This document shows, piece after piece, positions 24,209 to 36,400 of a DNA stretch of 64,000 bases. The notes under the pieces were generated by a model. The model searched no databases and was not told the origin of the DNA. It was given only the letters and a program-made list of their open reading frames with translations. This DNA comes from Lethocerus indicus. Lineage: Eukaryota > Arthropoda > Insecta > Hemiptera > Belostomatidae. Within the stretch, counting starts at the first letter, position 1, and each line of letters starts with the position of its first letter. Made by a program: the position numbers and the translations under genes. Location of the stretch: positions 14,116,604 to 14,180,603 of the forward strand of contig JACDQD010000011.1 of assembly GCA_019843655.1 (NCBI GenBank). The letters run 5' to 3'.

Positions 24209-25879
24209 TAATATAACAAAATAAAACTTGGTATACACAGTTTGTATAATGTTACCCATATCTAGTGTACTTAGGTAAGATAGCTCATATCTATTCATGC
24301 AAAATTTCCTTATAGGCAGTGCCTATAAATAAATGCTTATCCTCGCCAATCGGCGATAGCCAGTTCGCGAATTAAAATGGGTCTTTTCATGGAGTGAGTG
24401 CGAGGCAGAACTGCGAACAGACTGAATTATTGGCTCGATAAATTATTTCGAACTAATCAAGTCTAATAATAATAACGCGGGTTCAGATAAACTAATTGGC
24501 CGTGCGTGAGTTATGGCCCATGAAGATTTGCCAGTCAGCGAAAGGAATGTCGGATAAACCCGTCCAATCATCGACGGTTGTTGTTATCGAACTGAATGCC
24601 AAATTGGAAAACATATTATTGGTTTTTGTCACATTTTGTATCTCAACTTGCGAACCCAAGTGCAGTGTGCCCCCTACCAACTTCGTGAATCGACTGTGGA
24701 TTTGCAATTTTTTTAATGATGGCACACGAATGATTCGAAACCCTTTCATACCGTACCGGTTTCGGTTCGTCGTAATTTCCCGTTCATCCGTCCGAGAGTT
24801 CGAAAGCAAATTTATACAGTCGGCATAAAGTTTCAGCTGCGTAAACAGCAGCCATGAATCATTAGTGGACACGATAGTTTCAAGTGGATTTCAATATTAT
24901 ATAATACGGACCTTACGTAATATATTATTTATTCAGTACAGTCATTCTAACGTGTTTCATATCCGCGTTGACCGTTATTAAATGTCAATTTCAAACGAGG
25001 AAGCACAGTTATTTATGCAGTTCGTTGACTGGCCAAAACTTGGTATACTTTAGGGGGAATATCCACAGGGCTTATATGACGTCATACAGTGCAGTTTCAA
25101 TTATCTTCTAACTTTTTCTTTTAAGGGGGTGGAAAAACCCTCGACCCGAAATAGGAATGCAAAAAATATGGTACGAGGTGAATAAAAACATTAGAGAGGC
25201 TAATAATTTAAAAAAAAATTATTAATCATTTTTCCTATTCACAAAGCATATTCGTTTTCCTTTAACCTTTCTGGGAGATATGATACAATGTAAAACGGAT
25301 AAGCGGAAACTTTTTCCCATATTAAGTTTTTACAACAGGATCTAACTAAATTAAATTAGGGTTTAACAACAGGGTCAACAAAGCACGGCGTTCTAAAAAC
25401 TTAACAGATACCAGAAACCATAACCGGTCCAAAGCGGCGGAGAATCACGCCTCTCTTTTATACACTTTTATTATTTACGATATTTACAACCGGCACAAAT
25501 CTCGCATTTAATCGCCGGTCTATCTTATCTCGAAAGTGGCGTTAGGGCGCTTTTCCAGTTCTGTGACACGGGAACGGACCCTATTTCGGGTAAATAAGCC
25601 GTCGCCGCCTCCCCCCCCCTCTAAAGGGTAGGGCAGGGGGGAAAGGGGGGTTCTGTCGGATGCCGGCCGGAATGTTGAACCCAGACAAAAAGCGGGTTAC
25701 AACAAACAGGCCCCCGGGGCCCGCTTATCTGCCCCCACGCCGGAGCATGTGTCGCGTTAAACATTCTTGGAATATGTGTACTCGCTGTTGGGGCACACCG
25801 CTCTCCACGAGGAACGTGTTGAGTAATGGTGGCGGTGGTTGGGGGAATGTCTCAAATAATTTATTTGGAATATACCATT
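23289..25879. other. Gene-free stretch
   Basis: Holds a TA microsatellite (24,162-24,204) and a C-rich/G-rich patch near 25,600-25,660. At 24,492-24,872 both strands are open for 110 and 126 codons, but neither product resembles a known family. Confidence 0.45.
24162..24204. repeat. (TA)21 microsatellite
   Basis: Uninterrupted TA dinucleotide run of about 43 bp. Confidence 0.95.
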
Positions 25880-25881
25880 AT

Positions 25882-26219
25882 AAAGGGTGTCCCAAAATGA
25901 ACGCAAAATTTGAATTTACCACCATTCTTGCAGCAAAGTTGGCAACCCTATTAAAAAACAGTTTGAAAGCCGATAGTTTAGGGTTTGTACAGATGGGGTC
26001 ATCACCGTCGAGATGAAAATGTGCTTCATCGCTAAAAATGATTTTGTTCGAAAAATTTCAATTACTCTCTTCACAGTTGACGAAGTTAAATCACTATTCC
26101 GACTGTGGCTGCCAAACTTTCATTATTTTTTAAATATTGAACAAATATTCAACAGTGAAAACACGTTGTTCTATCGTATAACCGATGTAAGGGTTGCGTT
26201 AATTTTGGGACACCCTTTA
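25882..26219 (-). mobile_element. Tc1/mariner-like MITE, copy 2
   Basis: Same family as copy 1 but inverted. It is bounded by AAGGGTGTCCC and GGGACACCCTT with TA on both sides, consistent with a TA target duplication. Read on the minus strand it has the same N-terminal segment (CGATAGAACAACGTGTT, then GGCAGCCACAGTCGG), the same junction into TGATTTAACTTCGTC, and the later IFSDEAHFHLDG segment. It lacks about 75 bp of linker that copy 1 keeps. The shared deletion junction shows both derive from one internally deleted founder. Confidence 0.85.
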
Positions 26220-27867
26220 GTTCATTCGAATCATGCGTTCAAAAGATTACCGACCGTAAATCGAAAGAACTGTTGTACTCCAAACACACGCGGAGGTTTT
26301 AAAAATTATAAAACCTTCTCCAGCAAATAACGTTTCTACATGACTATATTTAGGCGAGCCAATTATATTTAGGATAACTATTGAATTTCCGTTATAGCCG
26401 CCGACCTTTCCCCGGCCTAAGGCCGTGTTCAATAATAGAACAGGCTCTTTAACCAAAGAAAACACCGCTGTGAAACCGAGAGGGAATGACTAAAGCCCTC
26501 CCGACATCATAAACAATGGTTGGGGCGCGGGCCCCACCCCGCCGAAGAAAGTGAAGGGCGCCGCCCAAATGCTTTTCCTGTCTTCAATTCCCGCACGAGC
26601 GCACCCCCTCACGCACTCTCACCCCCCCGCATGGGCATACTAATTTTTTAACTTTATAATTTGTGCGGAGAGAGCGGCAGCTTCCCGGCTCCTGCCCCAA
26701 CCCTATGAAAGGGGGAGGGGGAGGGGATCAATTACGGCCCTTAACAAACGCTAATTGTAGGTTTTAGCCGCTTGGGCCCATTTCGAGGATCAATAATGCC
26801 GATTAATTTGTCAGCGCCCGGAAAAGGACGAGAGCGTTTTCATTACGTATAATGACGCGTCGTTTGTACGCATTAAGGTCCGGCGGAGACAAACTTCAAT
26901 AAATTAACGATAAATCCAAAAATTACTGTAACAATCATTACAGTCAGTGGACCCGGAGAAGTCGGCTGTACTTTTTCACTTCATTAAAAACGCATTAGCG
27001 ATACTCACCTCTTTAAATTATTTGAATAATATTATACTGTAGAAAAAAAAACAGAAATCGTTTTCATATATCCGGAACGGTCCTGGCAAGGGACAGAAAT
27101 AAAACAGTGTAACTGTAAAACTCGGCGATCAAGGCCGTACACTGTCAACGGCCGACGATAAATATAATGATTAATTGAAATTAGCCCATAGATAAGACAA
27201 GCAGCCATCACTCCCCCCTTCAGCCAGCGTCTATTTGTGTCTCAATCAGTGTCGGCCGACCGGGGAGGGCCTCGGGGGGGCCTAATGGCCATTGTACTAA
27301 CGACCGGCGTTTCAATAAATTCTCAGTAACGAGAGCGGGCGATCGGCTAGAAGGGGAAACAAAATGGGTTTTAAATGCCGAAGGGTACTGAACCCAAGTC
27401 GGACAATTGAAAACGGAGAGATACCGTTCGCAAAAGGGTACGGCATGGGTCGCTCGAGTAGGTCACGCCGGGCATTCGGGTGTTAAATGAAACAAAGCTA
27501 ATAAACACTGTTCCATCTACCTGTTGAGAAATTCTAAAATCCAGCACTGAACCAATACTAGCCTAAATTTTAACAAACTGTATCAAAAGAATGATCGCCT
27601 TTATATTGGAGTGTATAGAGGGCGTGTAATACGAGAGCGTACTCCGGGAGATGAAGATTAGCGCGGAAAAAGAAAAATTCGTCCGTGAGAGAAAACTCGG
27701 TGGCCAGAACAAACCGCCATTGATAGGGCGGCGGGACGAAGCCATAAATGCCGTGGCGGGCGAAAGGCGTGCGATGAATATTAATAAATAAACGATGCCC
27801 GGTGATGAGGAAATCTGGCGTTGTTGAGGCCTCGGGGAAGGACAAGTTCGTGCCCGACACTGTTGTT
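26220..27867. other. Gene-free stretch
   Basis: Contains one copy of a dispersed repeat (26,341-26,452) and a GC-rich part (26,510-26,760). The overlapping minus frames at 27,563-27,860 have no recognisable domain. Confidence 0.45.
26341..26452 (-). repeat. Dispersed repeat, copy 1
   Basis: The minus strand reads GAGCCTGTTCTATTATTGAA, then GGGAAAGGTCGGC, then CCTAAATATAATT. The same three blocks occur in the same order on the plus strand at 30,864-30,960. In the first 32-bp block about 27 positions agree. Confidence 0.6.
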
Positions 27868-28275
27868 ACACCGTAGATTTCGTGTGTTTCTATCTCCTAT
27901 CTCTGGTTTGGTCTTTTGCTAGACAGGTTTCGGCCGCTCGCCATCTTCAGTAGCGGTGTTAGTCACTTTTGGCACTTTGGATGTTTTTCGGGCATCCTCA
28001 CTGCACTGTCACTGTCACTTGTACTGTGGTGGTTGTCTGTTTGTCTTGTGTATATAAACGTGTCTTGTTATTGTGTTTTTGGGGGATGTTGTTTGTCTTA
28101 TTTGTGTTGGGGGAATTGACATCCAAAGTGTTGGATTTGACATCCAAAGTGACTCACTCCGCTACTGAAGATGGCGAGCAGCCGAAACCTGTCTTGCAAA
28201 AGACCAAACCAGCGAGAGGAGGCAGAAGCACACGAAATCTACGGTATTACAACCCCTCGCAGACCACAAAACAGA
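27868..28275 (+). mobile_element. Foldback MITE, copy C (most complete)
   Basis: The left arm runs from ACCGTAGATTTCGTGTG through TGGTTTGGTCTTTTGCTAG and TTTCGGCCGCTCGCCATC to GTTAGTCAC. The right arm repeats this in reverse to GAAATCTACGGT and continues to CCTCGCAGACCACAAAACAG. The interior holds CACTTTGGATG, GGCATCCTCACTGCACTGTC and a TG-rich segment. The inner right arm is shortened to two copies of GACATCCAAAGTG. This copy and copy E define the family's full inverted repeat of about 180 bp. Frames of 61-104 codons inside are incidental. Confidence 0.85.
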
Positions 28276-29459
28276 TATGTTAAATTGTTGTTTCACTTCT
28301 TCCCCAACATTTGCACAACCCCGACAATTGCGGGGTTCGTAATATCCCTCTCTCATTTCGGACGGCGATAAATAATTCCGATGCTATTTGAAAAACTCCG
28401 GAATGCGTCGGAGCGAGGGGGGCGCAAGTCGACGCCTTTAAATGGCTCGAACGCCTTATCTCGGGGTCCGGGAGAAACGCCTACAAAAAATTACGGTGAC
28501 CGGGTGAACGATATCTTTATTCCACTGTTTGACTTGGAAGTAAAGCCCGGGCGATAAGTGATAATATACAGCGCCAAGTATTACGTAAATTAAATCGCCG
28601 ACACTGATTTAACACGGAGCGCATTTCCACGCGTTAAAAGCAGTTTAATACTCAATTTGAGCCCATTGTTCGTTGCTGACATTTCCTTTCTCCTTCAACT
28701 CTACCCCGGAATATAAAGCCAGTTTTGGTTTTCGCACAGACCAGACTCGACTGTGACTTGCGATTTACAAGATCGAATGAGTTTGCGTAAGGCCGTAAGG
28801 GCTAAGGGTACGAATGACCGCACAAAGTGAAATTTTATTACGATTGGGACGGATCTTAACGGATTCTAATGAATATAATTTAATTTGAAGAAAAATTTCG
28901 CACTTACATAGCTCGTAAAGGATAACATATCTCCAGACATTTAGAGCCGTTAGTCTGATACTAGTCTTAGTTATTTAACGTGACGTTTCTAGGTCTAAAT
29001 GAAACAAAAAAGTTTCAAAAGTTTATTTTCTAACATAAAGGACACTGTCTCCTCGTTGCTCATAATCAGGCTGTAGAGACCAGATGAATCCTTTAACGAC
29101 CAAATGTTTCACAGGCCGTCGCCTTCTCAATCGGTCCGGAACCTTCCCGAGGGGGTTTTTTCTCTCCTACGTTTTAGGTTTTCTTTCTGTTTCGCCCCTC
29201 TCGCTTCGTTTCTTTTTGTTCACCGAGATAGTGACGGGGGCGGGGGTGGGGGCGGACGCCCACGGTACCGCGCCTCTGACCTGTCGGAAGGCCCTGTCAA
29301 CCCGCGCTATGACCAATGGGGGCCCGATGGGCTACGCCTTCTCGGGACGCCGATAGCGTCACCCCTTCACCCATTATACACAGGGGAACCGATTCGACTC
29401 CGTCTTACATTTATGTATAAGAAGAACGGAGCGACATTCACGGGCCTGGTATAACTTCC
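28276..29459. other. Gene-free stretch
   Basis: No gene or repeat recognised. The 29,084-29,454 region is open in two plus frames (90 and 116 codons) but has low-complexity Gly/Arg-rich products. Confidence 0.45.
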
Positions 29460-29650
29460 ACAGAGTGGAGGAGAGGAGAGTTCAATGCCATCCTGATATT
29501 TATGGTCTTATTAAAACAGTGGAAAAACAGTTTAAAACCGCACAAATGCCTTTGATGTTAAAATTTATACTTGCGGCTACACTGACAGTCCATATATTGT
29601 CAGAGTCACGCGCCTTCCGGAAAAAGGTTTTGAAGGCTGAATTTTAACAT
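29460..29650 (+). pseudogene. Possible MULE-type transposase C-terminal remnant
   Basis: A 60-codon frame from 29,465 contains CHPDIYGLIKTVEKQ. This resembles the HP-x-I-[WY]-x-[LF]-I segment seen near the C-terminus of MULE-type transposases in animal genomes. A neighbouring frame gives GEFNA just before it, as expected if a frameshift separated the two. The match is short, no terminal repeats or catalytic residues are seen, and chance cannot be excluded. Confidence 0.2.
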
Positions 29651-29767
29651 TTGCTCAAAATTTACTTAGTCTTTGTGTTCCTAGCGAGATTATAATAATG
29701 GCTATGTTGAATATGATTATACTATAAACAAGTTATAAAATCATACAAAAAAAAAATCTGTAGGTTC

Positions 29768-29852
29768 GTGATGTTTCTGTCTCCTCTCGCTGGTTTGGTC
29801 TTTTGCTAGCACAGTATTCCGACCCCTCGCAGACCACAAAACAGGTATACTA
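29768..29852. mobile_element. Foldback MITE, copy D (collapsed)
   Basis: A left-arm piece (CTGTCTCCTCTCGCTGG to CTTTTGCTAG) is joined directly to an outer right-arm piece (CAGTATTCCGACCCCTCGC to CCACAAAACAGGTAT). Everything between is deleted. Confidence 0.8.
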
Positions 29853-32800
29853 AAAGAAAAATCCATTCTTGCTGAATACTTATTAAACCTGGAATTTCAA
29901 TGAACGGGCATAAAATGTTTATAGCAAAAAAAACTGACGATACGGACTACAGAAATGCGTCCAGACCAATAATAATTTCTAGTTCAAAATATTCGATTTC
30001 ATAACGGTGACGCGATGAGTTATATAAAAGGTAACATAACGGCCGTAACAACGGATACCTATTTGGTGGTGTCGTGTTGACTGAATGTGGGGCACGGATC
30101 GAGACTTGGAACGGCGGCCGGGGCTTAAAACGCGGAAAAGAAGTCGCTCTGACAGTTAGCCGTGACCATCTAGAGCCGGAGGAACTTCGGCCGCTAACGG
30201 AAACTACCGTTCCGAGGTACACTCCAGAGGGTAAACACTGTCAACGGCGAAAACGGCCTAAAGCGCGAGTCCAGAGAGCCCAGGCCCCTGAGAGGATAAT
30301 TTATTCAAAATTCACGCTAAAGCAAACCCCTCACAATTACCATAATCTCCCCCAGCATCCTCCTCATTACCGGGATCATACATTACGGTCCTAATAGCGG
30401 CCTTAAACTCTTGAAAAAAAAATCTCAACAAACTCGTTTCGTGCGCCCCGATGAAATTGTTATACCTCAATTAAATTTCCGTTTCCAGTTGTGGCTCTGC
30501 GGAGAATCGAAACGGGGGGGACGGGACGATGCGAAGGAAGGGAAAAGACGAGGAATTCAGAGGTCCCACGAGTATAGGATGTGATTTACGATTCACATGT
30601 GAGCCGGTTCATTACTGGGACACGACCGCTGTATTTTTTCGGTTCGTTATATTATATACAACCGTCGGGTTTTCGTGCTCGCACGATTTCGATTTCATTT
30701 TCGAGACGACGCCGGGGCCCGAGGAATCCCGCGCGAGATGTGCGCGATTGAAGGAAGGAAGAGGGAAAAATCGGTCAGCGAAAAATATATATTAGGCCGT
30801 TGGTCGGAGTTTGGCCAATGTTTATTGGGTTCCTCTCATTCCCTCTTCGTATCTTTTCCCTGCTTAAGGAGACTGTTCTATTATTGAACTCGGTCTCAGA
30901 AAGGTCGGCCCCTTTATTATCCCCCGGTAATGGATTGGGGCCTAAATATAATTTTGTCCAAACATTATTTACTTTAATTGTAAATTTTAGATAATTAATT
31001 AAACCCCATTTCAAAATACAGAATTGGGATCTGGTAGATTATAATTTGAAAGAAAAATAATTGTAAAATAGGTTAACACGAAATAATAATATTCTGATCC
31101 TTAATGTCGCTCAACAGGAAAAGAGTTTGCGAATTCCTAACGAATCCAGAAAACGATTAAATAAATTTCCCTGAAATTATGGAGATGTAATTAAATCCGA
31201 TTGAAACAACTAAAGTACTATCTAGCAGATTCTAATCTGAAAGGAAAATAGCTTAATGATTAGTTAACATAAATTGTTGTCCCTGTTAAAGTCTCGTGTT
31301 AAAGCTAAATGATGGCACAATCTGAAGCCTCCGAACTTCCTCAGCTTCCTGTTTGGCTGAAGTTATGTCTATTCGCGGGGGAAAATTGATATTTTCGCTT
31401 AGGAATCCGTTAAGAACAGGCGATGTGGCCGCAGGCGCCTCGTTAGAAGGACGGAGATGGAGGAGATACACAGGCGTCTCTTCCCGTGTCCTTAATGCGG
31501 TCTTCAATCAGAGTCCGATCGGACTCTGCCGGCTGCCTCTGAAAATCGGGAACGGGATCACTCCCGATCGAAACCTATCTCAGGCCGGAGATCTCCGTCG
31601 TACGGCCCTAATTGACGCAAGGGCCCGAGACCGCAGGCAAAAAAAAAAGAAACATTAATCGCGCCCAAAAAATATAAACGCTTTTCCGAATCGTCCGTCA
31701 CAGTTTTTTTTAGGGTTACGTTCTTCTTTCGAAAAAAAAAACTCGCGTCCATTAACTAGCTATTTATAGTTCCGACTGATTGTGCAGTCCACCGCGTCTA
31801 CAGTCCGATAAATACGTTATAATTAGGAGCATAAAATTAAAATTGTAACCCAAGTAAAAATTTTAATGGTATAAATTATATTGTAGGACTTCTGTAAATC
31901 TACAATTCTAATAAACCGGATGCCAATTTATTCATAGAATCGTGTTAACTTATCATAATGAGGATGATCGTAAGGTTCATACGAGTTAGGACAATAATTT
32001 CGTAAGAGATACTGTATTTCAGAGAAGAGTCTTATATAATGAAAGATCCATATAACAAGTTTAAAAAAAATTAGTTTGTTGCGAGGAAATCGAAGGTCGA
32101 TCGCGCCCAATATCTTCACTATCTTTATAGTTTACGACCGTTCGGATAATAAATTGTTCGCGTCAGAAAATAGAAGGGAAATTGACACGGGGAGCATAAA
32201 TTTCTTTATGATATGAATCGGCGTGCATGACAATTGACCCGAGTGTGGGAAAAGGCCGGGCGACGAATGTGAATGAAATGCCGCGGTCGCAGCGCCGACG
32301 GGATACCTCAGGCTCCATGACCTATCTCCAGATGCACGAATAACTCGCGATAAACGGCTCCTCGGGGGCTGAATTCAGGCACGTACCGTCTTCTTCTCGG
32401 GTCTTCAACTGCGAGGTGCGCCGCCCGTCAGGTCGTACTTAAACGGTCGCGCGTTCGGACCTCGAGAACGCACCACTTCTTCGTCGGCTCAATCTGTGAG
32501 ATTTGAGTTGGCCAAACCCCATTATTTTTTATGTTCCATTTATGATTCCTTTAGCGAAATTAAAGAAAATTAAAAACAACCCGAGGAAAGTAAAAGTTTT
32601 TGGCCTGAAACCCCCGAATTACTTCCAAAATGAGAATCTTACTAGCACATACTGCGGCGTCGAAGATTCAAAACTTACGCTCACGCAAAACTAACGAGAG
32701 GACGATGAGTGAAGAAAAATAAATTCCGCCCATAATAACAATTCCAAACCGTCATTAATTAAGAAAACTGACAATTTCAATTTTATTTAACACCCATAAT

Positions 32801-33320
32801 AACATATATTTATGATAATTTACAATATTATGATTTCAGAAAAATAATAAATAAATTCTTTCTGCTAACAATCATGAATATTCGATTTTGGCCCCCGCAG
32901 TCGGTCCCCCCCCCCCTGGGACCGATATACGCAGGAGGGAAACATTTTAGCATTTAGATGGTCATCGATTAAACCTTATTCGGTGATAAGGGATTTTGGG
33001 CATAAATATGCCTGCAGATGGTAGGCTCTGACGAACGGAGAATACAAAATTATTTCGCTAATGCCAACAACGAATTTGATCGCTAAGTTTTTATCTTGAA
33101 TTTGTGAGCTGTAGATTTATATAAAAAATCCAAGCCGTGTAGCTTTTCTAAGCCTCGGATAGAATTAGACTTGATTCATTTGAATTATCAGAAGAATTGA
33201 TTATTGACCATTTTATGTCTCCGCACATATATTCGCAGCATGTATATTCTCTTGAGGCCCGTCTCCCTGGGTTATTTCTTTTATCTACTGTCTAATACAA
33301 ATATTCGTTTGAATGAAAGG
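29853..33320. other. Gene-free stretch
   Basis: Contains the second copy of a dispersed repeat (30,864-30,960) and two related AT-rich segments (31,027-31,085 and 31,219-31,274, about 70% alike by eye). A GC-rich patch at 32,250-32,490 has donor- and acceptor-like sites on the minus strand but no open frame linking them. Confidence 0.45.
30864..30960 (+). repeat. Dispersed repeat, copy 2
   Basis: Plus-strand counterpart of 26,341-26,452: GAGACTGTTCTATTATTGAA, then AGAAAGGTCGGC, then GGCCTAAATATAATTTTG. No coding content is visible. Confidence 0.6.
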
Positions 33321-33324
33321 TTAA

Positions 33325-33400
33325 AGGGTTCCGGGAATCGAACCCTGGCCGGCCTTTGAGGTCGGTTGATACCCTTATCGGCCGAGATCATCGACGCCGT
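33325..33400 (-). repeat. tRNA-like segment, possible SINE head
   Basis: On the minus strand GGGTTCGATTCCC is an excellent RNA polymerase III B box. TCGGCCGATAAGG lies about 41 nt upstream and resembles an A box with a small deletion. The spacing fits a tRNA. The acceptor stem cannot be paired and the T stem has a mismatch, so this is not a functional tRNA. A tRNA-derived SINE or decayed tRNA is more likely. No second copy was found in the window. Confidence 0.4.
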
Positions 33401-36400
33401 TACTCTTCAATCCGTTGCTCCTTGTCCTAGACCCGTTCTCATTCAGAGTATTCACTCCCCGTTACTCGGGGGTACTGCACTAGTGTGCGACTTTGTCATG
33501 TCTGGAACTCCAATCGCTCTGGTCTGGGCAGGGAAAGCCCAACTTGGCTGCTGGTCTAGGTTTCTGAACATCAAGTCCCACTTTCATGGGGCGTTCACTT
33601 TCAATCAGTTCAATTTCCAAACAACGAACCGACTGGGAGTGTGTCTGAAATTAGTTCAGAATTAATTTGATACTTCAAAAACACCATCAGTGCGACAGTC
33701 GTGCCGTTTTATGGAAACCTCTTTCGGGGGGTCGCATCTTGGGTCGACGCTGGGACTTAATGCATCTAGCCCTCGACGTCAGATTAAGAGCATATAAACT
33801 AAAATTGGTGAAAAAAATATATCTTTAATGCTCGAACAGTAGTACATGTCGCTTTGGCCGGATACCGGCGGGGGTTCCTACCCGAACCTCTGGAGGGATG
33901 AAAACGTTTCTCCACTCGGGACCGCAATATTTTTCGGCCCGCGCCCGCGAGGACAGTGTCCGGGGGCGACAAAAACGTCGAGGGTGGAAGGGGACGGGCC
34001 GGGGGCAAAAATGATAATGAGGGTTCGGCCGCTGCGTCCGACACAATGGGACGACGGTAAATCACACAATGGCCCATCTCTCGAATTTACTCAACGAAAA
34101 ATTTTTTTTTTAAACAACCAAGGGCTGCCCGCCTGTGATTCATTACGATGATTTCTATGCCGGCCGAGAGAGAGACACAGAAAGGGCCGCGGTTGAATAC
34201 ATTAGGCAGAAGAAATACTTCGTCCCCTCAGTTCGAATTGAATTAGAATGGAACATAATTGTGGACACGAATTAACTTGTTTTCAAGCTGCGGGCGCCGC
34301 ATTCTTTCGGTCTATACTGGCCGTCAGGTTGATCAAAGGAAACGGGGAGGGGAATATATGAAACGTGAAACATATTTTACCTGTAATGAGGCCCGGGATT
34401 AGTCCAGAAACATGTTTTCGACGCCTCCATTGATTTTACCGCATTTCTTTTTTTTTACTCCTGAACAAGGGGCACTGACGATTGTGAGAACTGATACCGG
34501 TCTACCTTAAAAGGATAAAAAACGGCCGTGTTGCTTCTTCGCCAGCCTGAAGGCTCAAATATTCCAGACTTGACCTCGGTAAAGTTCGAGTTAAGAATTT
34601 CATTTTAATCACATCGGCCCGCCAAAAATTAAGAAAATTTTTAAAAAAAATCAAAATGAAGGCATAGATGCTGAACTTCCATTCCGAAAATTCTACGAAA
34701 AGTATATCCAATTGGTGACGCGGCAACACTAAACGGACGAGAAGCACACGACTCTAAAGAGAGTACTCGCATGCGACGGTAATAGTGAAATAAGAAAATA
34801 AATTGATTGGCAACGCTCTGAGATAATTCGAACCATCGAGGACTGCGGATCCGCAATATCGATCCCGGGGTGAAAAGAAGGAGCAGGGGGGGAAGGGGGG
34901 GTTATTATCCTTAGGGTGTATACCTTTAATACGTTTACGTAATAGTAGATATTATTTCTTAATACAGTTTAGATTGGCAATAGTCCGGGTCTCAAGGTTC
35001 CCGACTCGAGCCTAATAATGGTTTATTAACCGTTGGTCTCTCTCTCTCTTTCTATCTTATATCATCTCATTTGTGCCCAATAGCCAGTTTTAATTTCGCC
35101 GTAAATTGTTTCGATCGATATCCTTCTTTAAATAACGATTGAAAATAAAATGATACTAATGCCGATTAGGCCGAGTACGCATGCGGTTAATGAGTTACGC
35201 GATCCCGGTTCGTTTCCGGCATACCTGAGCTAGAAGAGAAAATTTCTTTCTGTCATTCTCAAATATCGTCCCTCTACAGCTTAAGAAGTCGTTTTAGCTG
35301 TTTAAACAGGTAAAATATTATCGTTGACTTCCGTTATAAGGACAACGGTTGGCAGGAGTTCACCCCCTGCTATTCAAAGATTTTTCCTGTCTTTGGAAAC
35401 AACCTGGACGTTTCGAAAACTTCGGGTTTTGAAATACGAAATATTTTCGGGCCTCGCATTCATTAAATACACATTCAATTGCACTCGACGGACATTTTCA
35501 AATACGTAACACTTCAAATACGTATTTCCCGCCGCGTTATCAAGTGGCGCTGCATCGAAGTTAAAAGCGATTTATGCGTCATCGACGATATCAAACGTTG
35601 TTTGTAACGTTATAACGGATCCAAATATTACATCTAAATTCGACAATGCCGGGCAAATAGCGATGTTAGCAGCTTTCCGCAAAATGTGGACAGACAATAG
35701 AAACCGAAGAGACAACAGACTCTATATACATAAAGTTCTAGAATATTATTATACCGCTTACGATAGCGTGATTGGATAATTTAATATTACTTAATGCAAC
35801 TTGTATTTTAACCGGGGAAATGGTTTTAAAGTTCAATGTCTGAATCGACCGGCGTGAAACTTCCGGAAGTACGCCCGGTCGGAGATATATTTAAATGGGG
35901 TGGAAGTGCTTATAGTGAAAGCCCGGCTTTCGCGGCCCGGCTTCTGGGTTAACCGCGGCCCCTTATCTTATCTCTTCCCCAACGGACTTCGCGTGCATTC
36001 AGTAGGCCGGGGGGCCTATTGGGTGGGAGGGACAAGCTAAGGGGACACCCTTTATCTTTCTGGGCCTTCGAGCACTCCGAGAGTTTCCGCTTTTCCAGCC
36101 GGAACACTTATATCCGGGGACATTTCGAAGTACCGTTGCCGCCTCCAGTATCATTCGACTCCAGAATGTGCACGCGACCTATAGACACTGAGGTGCAGTC
36201 CAACTTTCTAAAATAGGTCGGAAATTTAAAACCCAGGTCACAGACATTTGTGATTTCTAATTTATTTAGACAAATATAGTAGTAAACACTGTGCAGTAAA
36301 TATAAGGTGTACAGATTGTGAAATAGAAGTTCCCGACATGTAAGCTTAAGAGGGAATTAGTTTAAACAATTTAAACAAAGCGCTCACCCATAACTTCATA

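Noticed and set aside
24492..24872. Opposed frames of 110 (+) and 126 (-) codons
   Set aside because: Considered as a possible exon, but no family resemblance was found and no convincing splice sites bound either frame.
32385..32500. Minus-strand exon candidate between a CTCACAG acceptor and a GTACGT donor
   Set aside because: All three frames contain a stop before the donor.
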